NCBI RefSeq assembly: GCF_001854125.1
Contig: NZ_CP017715.1
Coordinates: 1,178,001-1,242,000 of the forward strand
From: Marinobacter salinus
GTDB lineage: Bacteria > Pseudomonadota > Gammaproteobacteria > Pseudomonadales > Oleiphilaceae
Length of the DNA stretch: 64,000 bases
Reading direction: 5' to 3'
This document shows, piece after piece, positions 25,982 through 36,506 of the stretch. A model generated the notes under the pieces. It made no database searches. It was not told the DNA's origin and was given only the letters and a program-made list of their open reading frames with translations. Each line of letters opens with the position of its first letter. Position 1 is the first letter of the stretch. Made by a program: the position numbers and the translations under genes.

Positions 25982-26616
25982 CAGTTGATTTTCTTGGCTT
26001 CAGCGCTGAACTGGTCAAATCCCTTTACACCGGAAAATGCCTTCAGTTTTTCCTGATCGGCCTCGGACGGATTGGCAATCTGGTCGATGGACGTAATGCC
26101 GGCATCTTTCATCTTCTTGGCGGTTGCAGGGCCGATACCCTTAACCAGAGTCAGATTGCTCTTGTCCACCGGCTTTGCCACCTTGGGTGTGGACTTCTTG
26201 GCAGCTGTCTTCTTGGCAGGTGCTTTCTTGGCCGAAGTCTTTTTCGCAGTTGTTTTGGGCGCGGCTTTCTTGGCAGCGGTGGTTGCTTCTTTACTGACTT
26301 CGTCTGTCAGCTTTTTCACTTCCTTACCAGCTTCCTTGGATGCCATCCCCAAGCGTTCCAGGATACTGCTCTGAAGCTCGTGGAATTCGTTCATGCGGCG
26401 CTCGAACTCTTCGTTGAAACGTTTCATTTCACGGTCACGGAGCTCATCCACTTCTTTGAGCAGCTTACGCACCGGATCCTGAATCTGGTGCTGCAGGCTG
26501 TCGAACTGTTTGAGTGCGTCGCTGATAAGGCTCTCGATCTGGGTGGAAGTCTTTTCGAATTCTTTGTTCACCTTTTTGACGACCTTATCAACATTTTGCT
26601 TGGCTTTCTTAGCCAT
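25981..26616 (-). CDS. Coiled-coil / lysine-alanine-rich / HhH-domain protein (phasin-like)
   Basis: The 211-residue protein has three parts. Residues 1-100 are a charged helical, phasin-like region (QIESLISDALKQFDSLQHQIQDPVRKLLKEV). Residues about 105-150 are a histone-H1/AlgP-like AAKKxxxKK linker, which should bind DNA or polyanions. Residues 155-211 are a helix-hairpin-helix unit (LTLVKGIGPATAKKMKDAGITSIDQIA). Proteins of this build are often called polyhydroxyalkanoate granule-associated, but the function is uncertain. AAGGAG precedes the ATG. It overlaps the selD start by one base, so the two are likely to be co-translated. Confidence 0.75.
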   Translation of the reverse strand: MAKKAKQNVDKVVKKVNKEFEKTSTQIESLISDALKQFDSLQHQIQDPVRKLLKEVDELRDREMKRFNEEFERRMNEFHELQSSILERLGMASKEAGKEVKKLTDEVSKEATTAAKKAAPKTTAKKTSAKKAPAKKTAAKKSTPKVAKPVDKSNLTLVKGIGPATAKKMKDAGITSIDQIANPSEADQEKLKAFSGVKGFDQFSAEAKKIN

Positions 26617-26658
26617 AGAATATCTCCTTGATGCGGGGGTGGTAACGACAACGAACGA

Positions 26659-27090
26659 TCAGGCCAACTGCCGGAAGCCGGCTGCGGCCCCGGGGGAACG
26701 CCTTGATTTCAACGATTGTTTCTTGGTAAGCACTTCGCGTATTCGGCGCAATTTTTCAGAGAGCGGCGAGCTCTCATCAGAGCTTAATGCAACAAAATCA
26801 ATGGAGTAGAAGAAGTTGCTGCAATGTTTTCTTCGTTCGGTCACGAGGCCGGAAACACCTTCGGCCCGGATTTCGTCGAACGGCATATCCATCACCAATT
26901 CCAGCACAACGGAATCGCCGGGTTCAAAAACCTTATCTGTTTTCATTACACAGCCAAAAGTGTCCAGCTCAAATAGAGTCGCTTCCACCAACTCTTTTCG
27001 GAAAAGGCCTTTTTTCACGCGGAAACGTGCAACTAAATCCGGCAGTTCTTCATTCATTGACATTATATCTCTGGTGATTTCCGTATCCAC
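26659..27090 (-). CDS. PilZ-like domain protein, degenerate
   Basis: This 143-residue protein contains a beta-barrel stretch (LFELDTFGCVMKTDKVFEPGDSVVLELVMDMPFDEIRAEGVSGLVTERRKH) followed by YSIDFVALS, the general layout of a PilZ domain. The two canonical c-di-GMP motifs (RxxxR and D/NxSxxG) are not evident, so it may not bind the nucleotide. The C-terminus is basic. The start could be GTG 27090 or ATG 27060; neither ribosome site is strong. It is upstream of the HhH-selD pair on the same strand, 42 bases apart. Confidence 0.55.
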   Translation of the reverse strand: MDTEITRDIMSMNEELPDLVARFRVKKGLFRKELVEATLFELDTFGCVMKTDKVFEPGDSVVLELVMDMPFDEIRAEGVSGLVTERRKHCSNFFYSIDFVALSSDESSPLSEKLRRIREVLTKKQSLKSRRSPGAAAGFRQLA

Positions 27091-27231
27091 TTCAACCCAC
27101 CTGACCCAAGGCGGACTGGATATTGTTTAAACAATAGACACTGATTCATAGTTTGACAACGTCTTCAGTATCCTACGCTCATGCCCTCAGGCAGTTTTTC
27201 AACACTTTTACTACTCAAAAAAAGAGCTGTT

Positions 27232-28752
27232 TCACTTTTTTCTCAGTTCGTACATATCAACACGGCGATCTTTCAGATTGGTAACAGACCCTTCGTTGCG
27301 AACCAGCTTGAGTTTCTCAAGATCCATGTCGGAGAACATGATCATTTCCGTGTTCGGTGTTGTTTCCGCCATCACCGCATCGTGAGGGAACGCAAAGTCC
27401 GACGGTGAAAATACGGAAGACTGGGCGTACTGGACGTCCAGATTTTCAACTTTCGGAAGGTTTCCGACACTGCCGGTAATGACCACATAGCATTCGTTTT
27501 CAATGGCTCTGGCCTGGGCACAATGACGCACCCGGAGATAACCGTTCTTCGTGTCTGTCCAGAACGGAACCAGGATAATGTCTACCTCCTGGCTAGCTGC
27601 AATCCTGCCGAGCTCCGGAAACTCGATGTCGTAGCAGATCATGATCGCCACCCGGCCGGCATCGGTATCGAACACCTCGAAATCGGTGCCGCCTTCAATC
27701 ACCCAGTCGCGGCGTTCGTGGGGCGTAATGTGAATCTTGCGTTGCTCGTCCACCCGGCCGTCGCGATGGCACAGGTAGGAAACGTTATACACCCGGTCAT
27801 TTTCGAGCAGAGGCATGGATCCGGTAATGATGTTGATGTTGTAACTCACAGCCATCTCGGACATCTCGTCCCGAAATTGCTCGGTAAACCCGGCCAGGAA
27901 GCGGATTGCCCGGGTCTGGTCCATCTGGTCAGTCAGGCCCATGAGAGGCGCGTTGAAGAATTCCGGAAACAGGGCGAAGTCACTCTTGTAGTCCGAAAGC
28001 GCGTCAACAAAGTACTCCACTTGCTTTAGCACTTCATCCACAGAAGTGAATTCACGCATCTGCCACTGAACAGCGCCAAGGCGTACTTGCGTCTTCTTGA
28101 CGTTGAGCACCGAGGACGGCGGGGTATACAGAATATTTCGCCACTCCAGGAGAGTTGCATACCCGAGGGACTTTTCATCCTCTGGCAGGTATTTGTGCAT
28201 CAGGCGTGTCACTTGAAAATCATTGGACAGCTGGAAAGTCAGGATCGGATCGTAGATCTCCTTGCGGTCCACTCGTTCAATGTACTCGGCGGGCGAGTAT
28301 TGATCAGAATACTTGTAATAGCCTGGAATTCTGCCCCCGGCGAGAATCGCTCTCAGGTTCATGGAACGGCAAAGTTCCTTCCGCGCCTCATAAAGACGGC
28401 GGCCAAGCCTGTAACCGCGGTATTCCGGGTGAATAAACACATCAAGGCCGTAGAGCGAGTCGCCGTCGGCGTTGTGCCAGATTTTCTCGTTCCGGAGGAT
28501 CAGGTCATCGTAGGTGTGCGGGTTGCTGAAACGCTCGTACTTAACGCATACAGTCAGGGCCACCGCTACCAGCTGGCCGTTGTCCTCGATACAGATCTGG
28601 CCATCGGGGAACTGCTCAACCAGTGCCTCAATGGTGTCCTTGGGCCATGCGCCTCCGATGTCGTCATAAATCTGATCCATCAGTGTCTGAAGCTGGCCGT
28701 AGTCGTCCAGGGTCAGGTTGCGGAGGTTAAGATGAAGCTCTTCATGGGCCAT
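27232..28752 (-). CDS. GNAT acetyltransferase-carbon-nitrogen hydrolase fusion
   Basis: This 506-residue protein has two domains. Residues 1-220 form a GNAT acetyltransferase, with VFIHPEYRGYRLGRRLYEARKELC as the acetyl-CoA binding segment. Residues 225-506 form a nitrilase-superfamily amidohydrolase with the Glu-Lys-Cys triad in LFPEFF, EQRKIHITPHE and IMICYDIEFPE. Such fusions are known in many proteobacteria, but their substrates are not settled. Ribosome site ggag stands before ATG 28752. It appears monocistronic. Confidence 0.9.
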   Translation of the reverse strand: MAHEELHLNLRNLTLDDYGQLQTLMDQIYDDIGGAWPKDTIEALVEQFPDGQICIEDNGQLVAVALTVCVKYERFSNPHTYDDLILRNEKIWHNADGDSLYGLDVFIHPEYRGYRLGRRLYEARKELCRSMNLRAILAGGRIPGYYKYSDQYSPAEYIERVDRKEIYDPILTFQLSNDFQVTRLMHKYLPEDEKSLGYATLLEWRNILYTPPSSVLNVKKTQVRLGAVQWQMREFTSVDEVLKQVEYFVDALSDYKSDFALFPEFFNAPLMGLTDQMDQTRAIRFLAGFTEQFRDEMSEMAVSYNINIITGSMPLLENDRVYNVSYLCHRDGRVDEQRKIHITPHERRDWVIEGGTDFEVFDTDAGRVAIMICYDIEFPELGRIAASQEVDIILVPFWTDTKNGYLRVRHCAQARAIENECYVVITGSVGNLPKVENLDVQYAQSSVFSPSDFAFPHDAVMAETTPNTEMIMFSDMDLEKLKLVRNEGSVTNLKDRRVDMYELRKK

Positions 28753-28946
28753 TCAGGTCGGCTCCCGCTTTAAAAGAAAATAAAAAACCAGTACGTGTCG
28801 CTATTTCGTAGGAGTTTATCAGAAGGAATTAAAGACTTCGCTCAACAGGCCGAAACGCAAGTTAACAGATATCAAATCAAGCGCGAATTCTCGTCCTGCG
28901 CATTCGAGACTAAGCCAACCTACGCCCCTTCCCAGAGGACTAGACT

Positions 28947-30833
28947 GTGCACCTCACTTTCGGTCAAAAACTACTGATCGCCTTCGGAATTCTCCTGCTG
29001 CTCGCCATGGGCGCGTTCACTCTTTCCGGCGATCTCCGACTGCAAAAAACCACCAACACCTACGTTGAAGCTCTGATTGACGACACGGTGGCCCAGAGTA
29101 CGTCAAGCATTGCCGAATGGCTCAACACGCGCCTGGCACTGACCGAAGCCGCATCAAAAGCACTGGAGAAGGCCGGGAACGATGAGGAGGCACGCACGAT
29201 TCTTCAGGCGATTACAGCCGGAGGAGGGTTTCGTGACGTCTATGTGGGGCGCACTGATGGCTACATGCTGATGAAGTCGAAAGAGGCCAATGCCACGCTC
29301 CCCGCTGACTACGACCCCCGCGTTCGCCCCTGGTATAAAAAAGCCATGAGTCTGGGCCAGGCCTCCTTCACCGAGCCATACAGGGATGCCAGTACCAATG
29401 ACACCATCATTTCGACCCTGGCCCCGGTCAAGGGCGGTGAGTATGAAGGAGTCGCCGGGGCTGACATTGGCCTCGGTGCCATTGAAAAGACCCTTGCCAC
29501 GGTCACTCTGGCCGATACCGGTTACGCTGCGCTGATCAATAAACAGGGGATGGTGCTTTTCCACCCGAACGAAGATCTGATCGGCAAAAACATTAAAAGT
29601 CTGGTGGGTACGCCGCCCAGGCTGGACGGAACCGCCCATATTTATGAAACGGAGGAGGCCTCCTGGAGCGCCAGCTTTTACCCGATCAGGCAGGCACGCG
29701 GCGTTGAGTGGTACCTCGGCACCTTTGTAAACATCGATAAGATCAGTGCCCCGGTACAAAGTGCCAGGATTACCGGGCTGGTGATGGCGGTGATTGGTCT
29801 GCTCGTGTCTCTGATCGTTCTGCATTTAGGCATTAAAGTGTTAATGGCTCCGTTAAGGCGCCTGAATACCGCAATGGCCGACATCGGTACTGGTGATGCT
29901 GATCTGACACAACGGCTTGATGCCAGTGCGCGGGACGAATTCGGACAACTGGCGGGCAGTTTCAACCGCTTCGTGGAAAACATTCAGACCGTCGTGAGTG
30001 ATGTGCAGCGCGGCAGTGAGGAGCTTGGCAGCAATGTCCGATCTTTGCGGGAGACCGCGCGAACCAGTCGCAGCAGCGTTGAGAACCAGCAGGCGGAGAT
30101 TGATATGGTCGCCACTGCAATCAATGAAATGTCTGCCGCCGCTGGCGAGATCGCACAGAATGCCCAGCAGACCGCCGATGCAGCCAACAGTGCTGATGGT
30201 GATAGCCGCGCTTCGCTCGAAACCGTAGCGGCATCGCGGGATGCGGTCCAGAAACTGTCCAAAGAAGTCAATTCGGCAGCCCAGGTGATCGATGCCCTCG
30301 GCAAGGATGTTACCTCCATTACATCGGTTCTGGAGGTTATCCAGGGGATTGCTGAACAAACCAATCTGCTCGCGCTCAACGCGGCGATAGAGGCTGCCCG
30401 GGCAGGGGAGGCAGGGCGTGGCTTTGCGGTTGTTGCCGACGAAGTGCGTAATCTGGCGCAGAGGACCCAGTCGAGCACAGAAGAAATCAACAACATGATC
30501 GAGCGGTTACAGAAAGGCGCGAATGATGCGGTTCATGTCATGCAGGCCTCCACCGCAGTGTCCAACGTCAGTATGGAGAAGGCTCAGGACGCAATGGAGG
30601 CGCTTAACCGGGTTGCCGATGCCATCACATCCATCAGTGAAATGACTTCGCAGATCGCAACGGCTTCCGAGGAACAGACGTCCGTTACCGAGGAGCTTAA
30701 CTCGTCGATTACACGCATTTCGGATCAGGGGCAGGAGGCTGCGGCCGCTGCCAGCGAAAACGATGTCTACAGCGGACATATTGAAAGCATCGGTCATACT
30801 CTGAACCAGAACGCATCCCGGTTCAGAGTTTAA
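28947..30833 (+). CDS. Methyl-accepting chemotaxis protein with dCache sensor
   Basis: The 628-residue chemoreceptor has a first membrane helix (about residues 8-27) and a periplasmic double-Cache sensor (30-270). The sensor includes the [25 protein letters not shown] stretch, typical of amino-acid/organic-acid-binding dCache domains. A second helix lies at about 275-295, then HAMP ([24 protein letters not shown]) and the signalling hairpin with [20 protein letters not shown] at its tip. The start is GTG 28947 preceded by agagga. No CheA/CheW genes are nearby, so it works with a distant chemosensory cluster. Confidence 0.92.
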   Translation: MHLTFGQKLLIAFGILLLLAMGAFTLSGDLRLQKTTNTYVEALIDDTVAQSTSSIAEWLNTRLALTEAASKALEKAGNDEEARTILQAITAGGGFRDVYVGRTDGYMLMKSKEANATLPADYDPRVRPWYKKAMSLGQASFTEPYRDASTNDTIISTLAPVKGGEYEGVAGADIGLGAIEKTLATVTLADTGYAALINKQGMVLFHPNEDLIGKNIKSLVGTPPRLDGTAHIYETEEASWSASFYPIRQARGVEWYLGTFVNIDKISAPVQSARITGLVMAVIGLLVSLIVLHLGIKVLMAPLRRLNTAMADIGTGDADLTQRLDASARDEFGQLAGSFNRFVENIQTVVSDVQRGSEELGSNVRSLRETARTSRSSVENQQAEIDMVATAINEMSAAAGEIAQNAQQTADAANSADGDSRASLETVAASRDAVQKLSKEVNSAAQVIDALGKDVTSITSVLEVIQGIAEQTNLLALNAAIEAARAGEAGRGFAVVADEVRNLAQRTQSSTEEINNMIERLQKGANDAVHVMQASTAVSNVSMEKAQDAMEALNRVADAITSISEMTSQIATASEEQTSVTEELNSSITRISDQGQEAAAAASENDVYSGHIESIGHTLNQNASRFRV

Positions 30834-31741
30834 TCGCTCAGGCTGTCGAGGCGGCGGCGAAGGTTTTCGAGTGCCAGTCGCCCGATGTTCAGGGATTCCC
30901 CAGTGAGGAACGGGTTTTCAAGAGCAATAATCTGTCGCCGGCGCAGGTTGAGGATTTCAACCGCACGCCCATAATAGTTTTTCAGAAACTCGGCAAAACG
31001 GCCATCGTATATCGCGCGCTCCATACCGAGTTGTAGTCGCTGGGCGGTTTCGTGGTCCTCCGGGCCCACAAATAGAAATGAGGGCATGGGGTATGCGAGC
31101 AAAAGGTCTGGTTCTACCACCAGCTGAGAGTCGTGTTCCACTTCAAGATCGTACAGAACCTCGCTGACTCCCCGGGCGAAACATTCAAACCGGTCATTCC
31201 GTAACATTCCAAACAGAATTTCATAGCGAGAGTGGGTCACCACCTCAATCCCGTTGGATTCCAGAATAGGTGTGTCTGGCCAGTGAGCGCCCTGGCCAAT
31301 GCGTATCCCTGACTGTTTCAGGTCGGCGAGCGTACGAATGCCCGCAAAGTCACCAAGGTTCTCAGGGAGCACGACACAGACCCGAAAGCCAAGCAGGCCG
31401 CCGTCAACCGGGATAGGTATCGGAGTCAGAAAGGTCTCTCTGTCTGGTGACGTTGCAACATTGGCAATATCAACCAGGCCCGATTGCCTCTGCGCGAGCT
31501 CCCTGAGGACCCGACCCTGACTAAGTTCCTCACTTCTGATTAGCCGGAACGGACCGTATTCGGGGGTTTCCTCCAGTGCCAGCTCGACAAGGGCGCGAAT
31601 CGCTGGGCTGTCATAATTTCGATACCAGAGGATGTAATCACGGGTCTCATCCGCAGTAGCATGTGTTCCCGGAAGCACGCCAAAGCAGACCATCATCATC
31701 AGCAGAAGAAGAGAGCGACACCCCCAGGGTTGTGCGGGCAT
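30830..31741 (-). CDS. Periplasmic solute-binding-like protein
   Basis: This protein of about 303 residues begins with a Sec signal ([21 protein letters not shown]) and has the two-lobed binding fold pattern ([25 protein letters not shown], then [35 protein letters not shown]). It resembles bacterial extracellular solute-binding proteins (type 3) used as sensors or transport subunits. No permease genes are beside it; its partner may be the chemoreceptor it converges on, a location-only inference. ATG 31741 is chosen because the signal peptide begins there; a TTG upstream with ggaagg is also possible. Confidence 0.65.
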   Translation of the reverse strand: MPAQPWGCRSLLLLMMMVCFGVLPGTHATADETRDYILWYRNYDSPAIRALVELALEETPEYGPFRLIRSEELSQGRVLRELAQRQSGLVDIANVATSPDRETFLTPIPIPVDGGLLGFRVCVVLPENLGDFAGIRTLADLKQSGIRIGQGAHWPDTPILESNGIEVVTHSRYEILFGMLRNDRFECFARGVSEVLYDLEVEHDSQLVVEPDLLLAYPMPSFLFVGPEDHETAQRLQLGMERAIYDGRFAEFLKNYYGRAVEILNLRRRQIIALENPFLTGESLNIGRLALENLRRRLDSLSD

Positions 31742-31962
31742 GCCATAAGGCTTTGCAGTGGATGGTTGCAACTTCAGAGTCCTTCCTTTTCGCTGGCAGT
31801 CTGTTGCCGGCAGTAATTCCCGGAGTGCTCTCACTTTAGAACAAAAAAAGAAGGGCAAATGCAAAATCAATCAAAAAAAGTGTAAAAGAATATTGCAGTC
31901 GGCCAGGGCGGTTGTAATGATCGGGACTCTCTAATGACCAGGCTAATGGGCAGGGCGCAGCT

Positions 31963-32517
31963 ATGGCACTTATCGACAACATTATTGGCGCCACCGGGCA
32001 GTGGGTGGCAGGAACCGACCCCAAGGCGACGCTGGCAACGCCTCTGGCATGGTTGAGAAAGACCGGTGGATACGCTGCTGTAAACCGGATAATCGGCCTC
32101 TCCATCCCTTTTGCACCGCGGAATGGTTTCAGTGTGGAGGAAGTCAGTCCCGGTTATGTGCGGGCGAAAATTAAACTGAAGGGAAACAAGAACCACTTTG
32201 GAAGTATGTACGCGGGGGCTTATTTCCTGGTTGCCGAAATTCCCGGTGGCGTGCTTTCGCTGTTTGATTTAGGGCCTGCCTACACTCCAATCCTCAAGGA
32301 AATGACACTGCAGTTCCTGCAACCGGCAAATTCCGATGTTACCGTTGAATTCTCGCTTTCGCCGGAAGAGGTAGTGGGGATCCGTCAGGAAGCGGATACT
32401 ACCGGAAGGGCAAAATTCACCCTGCAAGGACTGTTACACGATCAGGAAGGCAACCACGTTGCTACATCGGTTGCCTATTACCGGGTAAGGAAAAAGGGCT
32501 TTAAGCCAACGGAGTAA
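31963..32517 (+). CDS. DUF4442 / hot-dog fold thioesterase-like protein
   Basis: This 184-residue protein carries the DUF4442 pattern: IPFAPRNGFSVEEVSPGYVRAKIKLKGNKNHFGSMYAGAYFLVAEIPGGV, then ILKEMTLQFLQPANSDVTVEF, which is a PaaI/YiiD-like hot-dog fold. The conserved NHFGSMYAGA helix resembles the thioesterase active-site helix. The enzymatic substrate is unknown; an acyl-CoA role is likely from the fold. It is divergent from the binding-like gene and converges with recQ. Confidence 0.78.
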   Translation: MALIDNIIGATGQWVAGTDPKATLATPLAWLRKTGGYAAVNRIIGLSIPFAPRNGFSVEEVSPGYVRAKIKLKGNKNHFGSMYAGAYFLVAEIPGGVLSLFDLGPAYTPILKEMTLQFLQPANSDVTVEFSLSPEEVVGIRQEADTTGRAKFTLQGLLHDQEGNHVATSVAYYRVRKKGFKPTE

Positions 32518-32531
32518 CCTGTCCGAATCTT

Positions 32532-34400
32532 TCAGGCCTGGTCCAGCTTCGAAATAGCCTCCAGAAAGATCTCTCCGTATTTTTCCAGCTTTGCCGCCCC
32601 GACGCCACTGACCTCGGCCAGTTCCCCAAGCGTGTGGGGCTTGCGTTCCAGCATGTCGAACAGCGTGGTATCGTGGAAAATAACATAGGGTGGCACACCC
32701 TGTTTATCCGCCAGCTCTTTGCGGCAGGCTCTCAGTGCCTCCCATCCGACCTGGTCCGTAACATTTTCCCGCACAGCTGCACCACTGCGGCTGCCTGACG
32801 ACCGGGTTCCGGTCTTCTTGACCACCGGGTCTTTGCGCAACTCAACCTGACGCTCACCTTTCAACAACGTCCGGCACTCCTCGGTCAGCTGAAGTGCGCC
32901 GTAACCCTCCGGGTCCGCTTTCAGGAAACCGTTGGCAACCAGTTGACGAAACACGGATTTCCACTCATTGGCGGAAAGCTCCGTCCCGATTCCGTAGGTG
33001 GATACCTGGTGATGGCCAGACTGAAGGATGCGCTCGTTTTCAGATCCTCTGAGAACATCAATCAGGTAGGTGACTCCAAATCGCTGGCCGGTGCGGTACA
33101 CGCAGGAAAGGGCTTTCTGGACAGCCACCGTTCCATCCCAGGTTTCAGGCGGGTTCAGGCAGGTATCGCAATTGCCGCAGGGATTCTCCAGTACGTCTCC
33201 AAAGTAGCGCAAGAGCACCTGGCGACGGCAGCGGGTCACTTCACACAGCCCAAGCATGGCGTCCAGTTTCTGACGTTCCACCCGTTTGAACTGATCATTT
33301 CCCTGGGAAGCTTCAAGCATCTGGCGAAGCTTGATTACGTCCTGCAGGCCATAAACCATCCACGCTGTAGAGGGCTTTCCATCTCGGCCGGCCCGGCCTG
33401 TTTCCTGATAGTAGGCTTCCAGGCTTTTGGGCAGATCCAGGTGCGCCACAAACCGGACATCTGGCTTATCAATACCCATGCCGAAGGCGATGGTGGCAAC
33501 AATAATGACACCGTCTTCCCGCAGAAACCGTTCCTGGTGTCTGGCCCGGTTTTCCGCAGGCAAGCCGGCATGATAGGGAAGAGCTGTGTAGCCTTTATCT
33601 GCCAGCATCCTTGCCGTCGCGTCGACTTTGTTGCGTGAGAGGCAGTAAACAATGCCGCAGTCACCTTCATGTTCAGCTTTAATAAAGTCCAGCAACTGTT
33701 TGTTTGCATTTGTTTTCGGGGCAATTCGATACTGGATGTTAGGGCGATCAAAGCCGCTAACAAAATGACGGGCTTCAGTCAGAGACAAGCGTTCTGCGAT
33801 CTCTTTTCTGGTCCGTTCATCTGCTGTTGCGGTGAGGGCAATGCGTGGAACACCGGGGAACTCAGCAGCGAGCATGCTCAGCTGCAGATAATCAGACCGG
33901 AAGTCATGTCCCCACTGGGAAACACAGTGAGCTTCATCGATAGCAAAAAGCGATATTGAGGCATTGTGCATGAGCTCCAGAGTTCTGGTTTGAATCAGAC
34001 GCTCCGGAGCGCAGTAAAGCAGGTCCAGCTCACCGGTGAGCAGTGCGTATTCGGTTTCCCGGGCCTGCTCGAAATCCATGGTTGAGTTCAGGAAAGCCGC
34101 TCTGACGCCCAGCTGTTTCAAAGCGGCAACCTGATCGTGCATCAGGGCAATCAGCGGAGAGATAACGATTGCAGTGCCAGGACGCACCAGTGCCGGCACT
34201 TGATAACACAGTGACTTACCACCGCCAGTGGGCATCAGCACCAGCGCATCGCCGCCGCTCACCACCTCACGGATGATATCTCCCTGCAGTGGGCGGAACG
34301 TCTCATAGCCGAAAACTTCATGAAGTACCTGTTCGGGTTCCTTTCTTGAAGCGGTTGGACGTTCTGTTGCCAGTTGTTCAAAATCCTGTTCAAAGTGCAT
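32532..34400 (-). CDS. recQ: ATP-dependent DNA helicase RecQ
   Basis: RecQ is a 3'-5' helicase acting in recombination and fork repair. This 622-residue protein has Walker [13 protein letters not shown], the DEAH box [15 protein letters not shown], motif [13 protein letters not shown] and motif [11 protein letters not shown], then the zinc-binding region (CxxxxCRR...CGNCDTC, about residues 383-410). A winged-helix RQC region and a C-terminal HRDC domain ([23 protein letters not shown]) complete the standard architecture. It reads opposite the acyltransferase gene. Confidence 0.96.
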   Translation of the reverse strand: MHFEQDFEQLATERPTASRKEPEQVLHEVFGYETFRPLQGDIIREVVSGGDALVLMPTGGGKSLCYQVPALVRPGTAIVISPLIALMHDQVAALKQLGVRAAFLNSTMDFEQARETEYALLTGELDLLYCAPERLIQTRTLELMHNASISLFAIDEAHCVSQWGHDFRSDYLQLSMLAAEFPGVPRIALTATADERTRKEIAERLSLTEARHFVSGFDRPNIQYRIAPKTNANKQLLDFIKAEHEGDCGIVYCLSRNKVDATARMLADKGYTALPYHAGLPAENRARHQERFLREDGVIIVATIAFGMGIDKPDVRFVAHLDLPKSLEAYYQETGRAGRDGKPSTAWMVYGLQDVIKLRQMLEASQGNDQFKRVERQKLDAMLGLCEVTRCRRQVLLRYFGDVLENPCGNCDTCLNPPETWDGTVAVQKALSCVYRTGQRFGVTYLIDVLRGSENERILQSGHHQVSTYGIGTELSANEWKSVFRQLVANGFLKADPEGYGALQLTEECRTLLKGERQVELRKDPVVKKTGTRSSGSRSGAAVRENVTDQVGWEALRACRKELADKQGVPPYVIFHDTTLFDMLERKPHTLGELAEVSGVGAAKLEKYGEIFLEAISKLDQA

Positions 34401-34585
34401 AGATTAGCCGGTTGTCCGGTTTCGAGCCGGATATAGGTGCAGGAAGACAAGGCCGAGCAGGCAAAGGCGGCAAATGATAACAGATTCATGGTCACCGTTG
34501 GCCAGATCCGGTTCCGGATGGAGGCAAAGCCGCTAGAGAAACGCTACAATACCGCCGTTTTTGAACCACCGTTTTAAGGCATTCT

Positions 34586-35809
34586 GTGTCAAACACCGAT
34601 AAAAACAGGGCTTCCATGCAGGATTTTGATGCCATCCGTCCCTATTCGGACGAAGAAACCAGCCAGGCCATTCATCGCTTGGTGAATGATCCGGACTTTC
34701 TGGATATGGTCGGCCGATTTAAATCGCCAAGGCTTGCCCGGTGGGCACCGGCTATACTGCGGGTGTTCATTCGCCGCTGGCTTGTGAGCCATTTTAGTCA
34801 GTTTCACCGGGTGGATGATCTGCAGGCAGAGCTTTCCTCCTACGTTGGTGAACTTGTGGAAAACACCACCACCCGCGTAACGACCAGCGGTCTGGAGAAC
34901 CTCGACAAGCAAAGCGCTCATCTGTTCATTTCAAACCACCGGGATATTGTCTTTGATCCCATGGTCGTTAACTATCTGTTGTTCCAGAACGGTTTTCACA
35001 CCACGAGGATTGCAATTGGCGACAACCTTCTCGCCAATCGGGTGTTTGCCGAAATGATGCGGTTAAATAAGAGCTTCGTGGTCAGGCGCAACATGACCAG
35101 CCCACGGGAAATGCGCGACGCCTATATCACGCTCTCCGGCTTCATTAACCACAGCATCAAGACCAACCACAGTATCTGGATCGCACAGCGGGAAGGTCGC
35201 GCCAAAGACGGGCTGGATTTTACCGATCCCGCGATCGTCAAAATGTTTTATATGAGCTGCAAGAAGGGTGGTCTGAGTTTTTCAGAAGCCATGAATCGCC
35301 TGCATATCGTGCCGGTATCCATTGCCTATGAGTACGACCCCTGCGATATGGACAAGGCCAAAGAACTGGAAACACGGGCTCGAACCGGAAGCTATACAAA
35401 GGCCGAAGGTGAGGACACCGATCAAATCATGCGGGGCCTTACGGGCTTTAAGGGCCATGTGCATGTGCATTTCGGTGCACCGATCAAGGATTGCCCCGAA
35501 ACGCCAAAAGATCTGGCATCCCGGATCGACCGGGAAATGCACGCCAATTACCATCTGCATGCGTCGAACCTGGTTGCCTATCAGCTTCGGGGCCTTCATC
35601 CTGATGCGCACGCAACACCTGAACGTGTCAGTGATTCGGTGGTAACCGCAGAAACCTGGTCTCCCGCGGAAATGGAAGCGGCGGAGGCCGAGATGGAGCG
35701 GCGTCTGGGCGCCTGTGATCCGGCTATTCGTCCCTACCTGCTTGATATGTATGCCAACCCGGTGGTGACCGCCCTGGATGCCAATGCCGATGAGCCGATC
35801 ACGGACTAG
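34586..35809 (+). CDS. 1-acyl-glycerol-3-phosphate acyltransferase-like protein
   Basis: This 407-residue protein has a central acyltransferase core with SNHRDIVFDPMVV, FGDNLL-like GDNLLANRVFAEMMRL, and IAQREGRAKDG (the EGR-type phosphate-binding block). The catalytic box reads HRDIVFD, so the spacing H-X4-D of classic PlsC is not met exactly; a related HRDIVxD variant occurs in other families, as I recall. It may acylate lysophospholipid or act on a different lipid. The start is GTG 34586 with aagg seven bases upstream. It precedes a carboxylesterase on the same strand (37 bases between stop and start). Confidence 0.75.
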   Translation: MSNTDKNRASMQDFDAIRPYSDEETSQAIHRLVNDPDFLDMVGRFKSPRLARWAPAILRVFIRRWLVSHFSQFHRVDDLQAELSSYVGELVENTTTRVTTSGLENLDKQSAHLFISNHRDIVFDPMVVNYLLFQNGFHTTRIAIGDNLLANRVFAEMMRLNKSFVVRRNMTSPREMRDAYITLSGFINHSIKTNHSIWIAQREGRAKDGLDFTDPAIVKMFYMSCKKGGLSFSEAMNRLHIVPVSIAYEYDPCDMDKAKELETRARTGSYTKAEGEDTDQIMRGLTGFKGHVHVHFGAPIKDCPETPKDLASRIDREMHANYHLHASNLVAYQLRGLHPDAHATPERVSDSVVTAETWSPAEMEAAEAEMERRLGACDPAIRPYLLDMYANPVVTALDANADEPITD

Positions 35810-35846
35810 CGACGGCGCCACACCCAAAGAGTCAGAGAGGTACCGA

Positions 35847-36506
35847 GTGCAGGATCTTAAATATATTGAACTGAAAACCAGGCCCGAACCAACCGCCACC
35901 GTTATCTGGCTGCATGGCCTGGGTGCCAGCGGGCATGATTTTGAACCGGTCGTTCCGGAACTGGGCTTGCCCGAGGATGCCGCCGTGCGGTTTATTTTTC
36001 CTCACGCGCCCAATTTGCCCGTGACCATCAACGGCGGGATGACCATGCCGGCCTGGTACGACATCAAGGCCATGGACATAGACCGTGTGGTGGATACCGA
36101 ACAGTTAATGGGTTCGGCTGAGGCAGTTGGCAGGTTGATAGATCTGGAAATCCAGCGCGGCATACCGGCCGACCAAATCATCATTGCCGGATTTTCGCAG
36201 GGTGGGGCAGTCGCCTATGAACTGGGTCTGAGTTACCCGAAGCGCCTTGCCGGGGTTCTCGCCCTGTCCACTTATTTTGCCACCGCGAAAACCATAAAGC
36301 TCTCTGAAGCCAACGCCGATATTCCCATCAGCGTCTATCACGGTACCTTTGACCCGGTGGTTCCTGAATCACTCGGAGTCCGGAGTGTGGAGACGCTCAA
36401 GGCAATGGGTTTCAATCCGACCTACCAGACCTTCCCCATGGATCATAGCGTGTGCCTTGAGGAAGTCCTGGAAATCGGCCGTTTTATCCAGAAACACGTG
36501 CTCTAA
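35847..36506 (+). CDS. Carboxylesterase/phospholipase family hydrolase
   Basis: This roughly 219-residue alpha/beta hydrolase belongs to the carboxylesterase 2 (EstB-like) group. It has VIWLHGLGASGHDFEPV near the start, FPHAPNLPVTINGGMTMPAWYDI, the nucleophile elbow AGFSQGGA (Ser), the Asp in HGTFDPVVPE and the His in MDHSVCLEE. It is cytoplasmic. GTG 35847 is chosen because gagagagg lies upstream; the upstream ATG codons overlap the acyltransferase gene. Its stop interlocks with that of glgP1 (CTAA). Confidence 0.88.
   Translation: MQDLKYIELKTRPEPTATVIWLHGLGASGHDFEPVVPELGLPEDAAVRFIFPHAPNLPVTINGGMTMPAWYDIKAMDIDRVVDTEQLMGSAEAVGRLIDLEIQRGIPADQIIIAGFSQGGAVAYELGLSYPKRLAGVLALSTYFATAKTIKLSEANADIPISVYHGTFDPVVPESLGVRSVETLKAMGFNPTYQTFPMDHSVCLEEVLEIGRFIQKHVL

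Noticed and set aside
29154..30496. Long minus-strand frames of up to 223 aa
   Set aside because: They lie opposite the chemoreceptor gene and have no recognisable domain or start signal.
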